From: SAR86 cluster bacterium SAR86B
Lineage (GTDB): Bacteria; Pseudomonadota; Gammaproteobacteria; Magnimaribacterales; D2472
Direction: 5' to 3'
Assembly: GCA_905181955.1 (NCBI GenBank)
Contig: CAJJAC010000008.1
Location: 1 to 64,000 of the forward strand
DNA length: 64,000 nt
Part shown: piece after piece, positions 60,350 through 64,000 of the stretch
How positions within the stretch are numbered: position 1 is the stretch's first letter
Layout of the letters: every line of letters starts with the position of its first letter
Made by a program: the position numbers and the translations under genes
The notes under the pieces: model-generated
The model's database searches: none
What the model was told of the DNA's origin: nothing
What the model saw: the letters and a program-made list of their open reading frames with translations, nothing else

Positions 60350-62338
60350 TTGCAGCAATCTGAATCAATTAACGCATTAAGATTTTTATCAATAGACGCT
60401 GTTCAAAAAGCTAACTCTGGTCATCCAGGAATGCCCATGGGTATGGCTGAGATTGCAACAGCTTTGTGGGGTAATCATCTCAATCATAATCCATCAAATC
60501 CACATTGGTTCAATAGAGATAGATTCGTTTTATCAAATGGCCATGGCTCTATGCTTCTTTATAGCCTTCTTCATCTAACAGGTTACAAAATTTCAATAGA
60601 AGACCTGAAAAAATTCAGGCAACTTAAGTCCAAGACGCCTGGACATCCAGAATATGATTTAGATTATGGTATAGAGACTACTACAGGACCACTAGGGCAA
60701 GGCATAGCAAATGCAGTAGGAATGGCTATTTCAGAAAAAATGCTTGCAGGTGAGTTTAATACAACTGAACTCAGTCCAGTAGATCATTTCACCTATACCT
60801 TTTTAGGAGATGGCTGCCTAATGGAAGGTATATCTCATGAAGCATGTTCATTTGCAGGAACGCACGAACTTGGAAAATTAATTTGTTTTTATGACCAGAA
60901 CGGAATTTCTATTGATGGAGAAATTGAAAATTGGTTTACAGATGACACAGTAAAAAGATTTGATAGTTATGGCTGGCAAACTATTTGTGTAGATGGCCAT
61001 AATGTTGATGCTATTAATGAAGCAATTCAAACAGCTAAAGAAGAAACAAAAATGCCTTCTATGATTTTTTGTAGAACAACTATTGGGTTTGGATCACCTA
61101 ATAAATCAGGGACAAGTGGCGTTCATGGATCTCCGCTTGGCGATGAAGAGATTGCAAAAACAAGAGCAGCTCTAGGATGGCAGCATGAGCCATTTGAGGT
61201 TCCAGAATCAGTATATGAATTTTGGGATGCCAAATCTCAGGGCGAAGCTAGTAATAATGACTGGAACCAGGTCATGCAATCGTTAAATGAAACAGATCCA
61301 GATAAATATAAAGAGTTATCTAGAAGAATCTCTGGAGAAATGCCTGAGAATTTTACAGAAAAGTATGAAGACTTTGTTAAACATTGCAATGATGAAAATA
61401 CGTCAATGGCAACCCGAAAAGCCTCCCAGGTTTGCTTAGATTTTTTTGTTAAAGAAATGCCAGAATTAGTTGGTGGCTCTGCCGACTTAACCCCCTCCAA
61501 TAATACTTTTTCGAAATCTAGTTCTACTTTTTCTAATGAAAACCCTACAGGGAATCATATTAATTATGGAGTAAGAGAATTTGGAATGTCAGCAATTATG
61601 AATGGCATGGTCCTTCATGGGGGTATTAAGCCTTATGGAGCAACCTTCCTTGTATTTACTGACTATGCAAGAAATGCAGTCAGGTTATCAGCACTCATGG
61701 GACTGCCTAATATATTTGTATATACCCATGACTCTGTAGCGCTTGGTGAAGATGGCCCAACCCATCAACCTATTGAACACTTGGTTACTTTAAGATCAAC
61801 GCCTAATTTAAACAATTGGAGGCCAGCTGATCTAGTTGAGACAGCAATTGCATGGAAAGATGCAGTTAGCTCAAAGGACTCTCCAACATGTTTAATTTTT
61901 AGTAGACAAAACACCTCTCCCATAACAAGAAACAATGTAATGATTGAAGCTATTAAGAATGGCGGATATCTTCTTCAAGAAAATGCTGATGCACATATAA
62001 CCCTGATTGCCTCCGGAAGTGAATTACAGATGATGCTGGATGCTTCTAATGTTTTAAAGGAATCTGGGATCATCGCTAATGTTGTTTCTATGCCTTGTTT
62101 AGATATCTTCTTAGATACCTCTAAAGAGTATCAAGCTTCAGTCATAAAAGATGATCTGCCAATATTAGTTGCTGAGTTAGCTCATCCAAATTCTTGGTTC
62201 AGGCTTTTAAATAAAAAAGATAAGGTCCTAGGAATAGAAACTTTTGGAGAGTCTGCACCCGCAGATGTCTTGCTTGATCATTTTGGTTTTAATGTGCCAA
62301 ATGTGGTTGATATGGCCAAATCATTAGTGAATGAATAA
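60350..62338 (+). CDS. tkt: Transketolase
   Basis: Thiamine-diphosphate enzyme of the pentose phosphate pathway. The N-terminus is INALRFLSIDAVQKANSGHPGMPMGMAEIATALW. GPLGQGIANAVGMAISEK, the ThDP motif GDGCLMEGISHEACSFAG, FVFTDYARNAVRLSALM-like FLVFTDYARNAVRLSALMGL, and TLRSTPNLNNWRPAD follow. At 662 residues it is normal. The start is TTG at 60350, with ACGGAAA upstream. It overlaps pgk by 8 bases; the gap/epd gene usual between them is absent. Confidence 0.96.
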   Translation: MQQSESINALRFLSIDAVQKANSGHPGMPMGMAEIATALWGNHLNHNPSNPHWFNRDRFVLSNGHGSMLLYSLLHLTGYKISIEDLKKFRQLKSKTPGHPEYDLDYGIETTTGPLGQGIANAVGMAISEKMLAGEFNTTELSPVDHFTYTFLGDGCLMEGISHEACSFAGTHELGKLICFYDQNGISIDGEIENWFTDDTVKRFDSYGWQTICVDGHNVDAINEAIQTAKEETKMPSMIFCRTTIGFGSPNKSGTSGVHGSPLGDEEIAKTRAALGWQHEPFEVPESVYEFWDAKSQGEASNNDWNQVMQSLNETDPDKYKELSRRISGEMPENFTEKYEDFVKHCNDENTSMATRKASQVCLDFFVKEMPELVGGSADLTPSNNTFSKSSSTFSNENPTGNHINYGVREFGMSAIMNGMVLHGGIKPYGATFLVFTDYARNAVRLSALMGLPNIFVYTHDSVALGEDGPTHQPIEHLVTLRSTPNLNNWRPADLVETAIAWKDAVSSKDSPTCLIFSRQNTSPITRNNVMIEAIKNGGYLLQENADAHITLIASGSELQMMLDASNVLKESGIIANVVSMPCLDIFLDTSKEYQASVIKDDLPILVAELAHPNSWFRLLNKKDKVLGIETFGESAPADVLLDHFGFNVPNVVDMAKSLVNE

Positions 62339-63476
62339 TCTATCTGAATTAACTTTAGAAAATAAAAAACTTATTATTAGGGTTGATATGAATGTACCAA
62401 TACATAATGGTGCTGTATACGATCAGACAAGAATATTGGCCTCCATTCCAACCATTAAATACTGTTTAGGCAAGGGAGCAAAAATTTTACTGGTATCACA
62501 TTTAGGACGACCTATAGAAGGAGAACCAGATAGTATATTTTCCTTAAAACCCATTGCAGAATGCCTGATAAAAATTTTAGGCGAAGAGGTGGATTTAGTC
62601 TCAGAGCTGAATGACACTTCAATATTTAACTCTTCATCAAGAGTTCAAGTATTAGAAAATATTAGATTTTTTGAAGGAGAAAAAGCTAACAGTAACATTC
62701 TGGGAAAATTACTTGCTGACTGTTGTGATATTTATGTTTTTGATGCTTTTGGGACTTCACACAGAGAACAAGCCTCTACTCACTCAGCAATAGTTCAGTC
62801 AAATCAAGCTTGTGCAGGTTTATTATTAGTCAAAGAGATTACCGCACTAACCAAAGTTCTTAATGAATATGAGAATCCATATACAGCAGTTATTGGTGGG
62901 TCTAAGGTATCCACAAAATTAGAGTTAATAAAAAATATTAATACAAAAGCTGACTTTGTTATAGTCGGCGGCGGTATTGCCAATACTTTTATTAAGGCTG
63001 CTGGTCACGAAGTAGGAATATCTTTGTATGAAGAGTCAATGCTGGATATAGCCAAAGATCTTTTAGATGGAGGCAAAATTATTTTGCCAGATACAGTAAT
63101 TACTTCTTTAACATTTGAAGGAGAGGAAGTTAGCGAAAAGAATATTAGCGACGTAAATAGTAATGAAATGATCTTAGATCAACTACTAACAACCAAAATG
63201 ATTGAAGCAATAAATGCCTCTAAAACTATTTTATGGAATGGCCCATTAGGTGTGTTTGAAAATCAATTATTTGAAATTGGCACTCGTGATCTTGCACAAG
63301 CTATAGCTGCCTCTAGTGCGTTTTCAATAGCTGGAGGCGGAGAAACAATCTCGGCTGTTAATAAATTTATTAAAGCAGATGATGTATCATATTGTTCAAC
63401 TGGTGGAGGAGCTTTTTTAGAGTTTATGGAAGGAAAAGATTTACCATCGATACAAGCTTTAAAATCAAAGAGTTAA
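62331..63476 (+). CDS. pgk: Phosphoglycerate kinase
   Basis: Interconverts 1,3-bisphosphoglycerate and 3-phosphoglycerate, and here may run in the gluconeogenic direction with PckA. Motifs are KLIIRVDMNVPIHNG, TIKYCLGKGAKILLVSHLGRP, FVFDAFGTSHREQAST-like VFDAFGTSHREQASTHS, YTAVIGGSKVSTKLELI and TILWNGPLGVFE, then SFSIAGGGETISAV. At 381 residues it is normal. The ATG at 62331 lies within the tkt 3' end. Confidence 0.96.
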   Translation: MNNLSELTLENKKLIIRVDMNVPIHNGAVYDQTRILASIPTIKYCLGKGAKILLVSHLGRPIEGEPDSIFSLKPIAECLIKILGEEVDLVSELNDTSIFNSSSRVQVLENIRFFEGEKANSNILGKLLADCCDIYVFDAFGTSHREQASTHSAIVQSNQACAGLLLVKEITALTKVLNEYENPYTAVIGGSKVSTKLELIKNINTKADFVIVGGGIANTFIKAAGHEVGISLYEESMLDIAKDLLDGGKIILPDTVITSLTFEGEEVSEKNISDVNSNEMILDQLLTTKMIEAINASKTILWNGPLGVFENQLFEIGTRDLAQAIAASSAFSIAGGGETISAVNKFIKADDVSYCSTGGGAFLEFMEGKDLPSIQALKSKS

Positions 63477-63491
63477 AAAGGAGATAAGCAT

Positions 63492-64000
63492 ATGTCATTA
63501 AATAGTTTAGAAGAAATAGCGACTTATATAGTTTCAGAAGGTAAAGGAATCCTTGCTGCAGATGAAAGCAATCCAACTTGTGGAAAGAGATTTGATTCAA
63601 TAGGCGTAGAGTCAACAGAAGCTAATAGAAGAGATTATCGTGAGATGTTATTTAGAGCATCAGGGATGCAAGATAATATTGGTGGTGTTATTTTATTTGA
63701 TGAGACAATCAGACAAAGCTCAAAAGATGGCACTTCTTTGGTTGATATTATTAAAGACCAAGGCGCCCTACCTGGAATTAAAGTTGATAAAGGTCTTCAG
63801 CCTCTTAATGAGTCCTCAGAAGAAGTAGTGACTCAGGGTTTAGAGGGTCTTAATGAAAGATGTAAAGAGTATGTTGCTCTTGGAGCAAGGTTTACTAAAT
63901 GGAGAGCAGTTATAAGAATAGGAGAAGGGATGCCTTCTGATGAATGTATAGATGCAAACATGAAAGCACTAGCAGACTATGCAAAAGTCGTTCAGGACAA
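63492..64000 (+). CDS. Class I fructose-bisphosphate aldolase, 5' part
   Basis: Schiff-base (metal-free) aldolase of the eukaryote-like class I family, cut by the window end after 169 codons. It begins MSLNSLEEIATYIVSEGKGI, then LAADESNPTCGKRFDSIGVES, YREMLFRASGMQDNIGGVILFDET, PGIKVDKGLQPLN and GARFTKWRAVIRIG with the Lys-Trp-Arg substrate site. AAGGAG precedes the ATG by eight bases. Gammaproteobacteria usually carry a class II zinc aldolase (fbaA) after pgk; the class I type here is a replacement. The opposite frame 63640-63828 is a shadow. Confidence 0.93.
   Translation, partial: MSLNSLEEIATYIVSEGKGILAADESNPTCGKRFDSIGVESTEANRRDYREMLFRASGMQDNIGGVILFDETIRQSSKDGTSLVDIIKDQGALPGIKVDKGLQPLNESSEEVVTQGLEGLNERCKEYVALGARFTKWRAVIRIGEGMPSDECIDANMKALADYAKVVQD

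Overview
The window is a gene-dense, AT-rich stretch (roughly 35% G+C by eye) of a bacterial chromosome that includes the replication-origin neighbourhood. Gene order, protein types and short intergenic gaps point to a streamlined, aerobic, Gram-negative gammaproteobacterium; the SAR86-type marine lineage is my best guess, but this is inferred from gene content and base composition, not from a marker gene I could place. The order rpmH-rnpA-yidC-mnmE-mnmG-rsmG-parA-parB-atpIBEFHAGDC-glmU-glmS on one strand and dnaA-dnaN-recF-gyrB on the other is the Pseudomonas-like arrangement.

Layout. 1-330: a broken or partial sulfotransferase gene of foreign base composition. 331-563: non-coding, with a terminator for the glmU-glmS end. 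564-10460: glmS, glmU and the full F1Fo ATP synthase operon, with a strong promoter at 10494-10522. 10541-14570: parB, parA, rsmG, mnmG. 14571-14807: hairpin-rich gap at which strand composition flips. 14808-18118: mnmE, yidC, rnpA, rpmH. 18119-18297: candidate oriC with a consensus DnaA box. 18298-23698: dnaA, dnaN, recF (carrying a parS-like site in its last codons) and gyrB. 23695-31055: plsC-type acyltransferase, single-chain glycyl-tRNA synthetase, lipid A acyltransferase, trkH, trkA, fmt, def. 31115-34118: purE, tsaC, hemF, aroE, a YheV-type zinc ribbon. 34226-42458: an aa3-type cytochrome c oxidase with assembly and haem A genes. 42455-47757: lipoprotein, quinone oxidoreductase, gshA, pckA, dsbB. 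47832-54205: polA, an unknown TonB-C-like/TPR protein, engB, cytochrome c4, dsbA, a cupredoxin. 54202-57557: ubiK-like, HAD hydrolase, xerC, DUF484, dapF and a 34-residue lptM, in the order known from E. coli. 57603-64000: ahcY, metK, tkt, pgk and the start of a class I fructose-bisphosphate aldolase.

How the parts work together. The window combines replication and segregation (DnaA, DnaN, RecF, GyrB, ParAB, parS-like site, XerC), respiration and ATP synthesis (caa3/aa3 oxidase, its haem A supply and copper assembly, ATP synthase), envelope building (GlmU/GlmS, PlsC, LpxL-like, YidC, LptM, DapF), thiol chemistry (DsbA, DsbB, GshA) and central carbon or one-carbon metabolism (PckA, Tkt, Pgk, class I FBA, MetK, AhcY).

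I found no prophage, insertion sequence, CRISPR array, toxin-antitoxin pair or defence island. Points of interest are mostly deviations from the usual gammaproteobacterial pattern: a GyrB without the large C-terminal insert, a single-chain GlyRS, genes missing from otherwise conserved clusters (yidD, rsmB, gap/epd), a Cys-less Sco-like protein, a tiny LptM whose start codon lies in a 14-bp hairpin, a parS-like site, and five convergent gene pairs that all share the same 4-bp stop-codon overlap.
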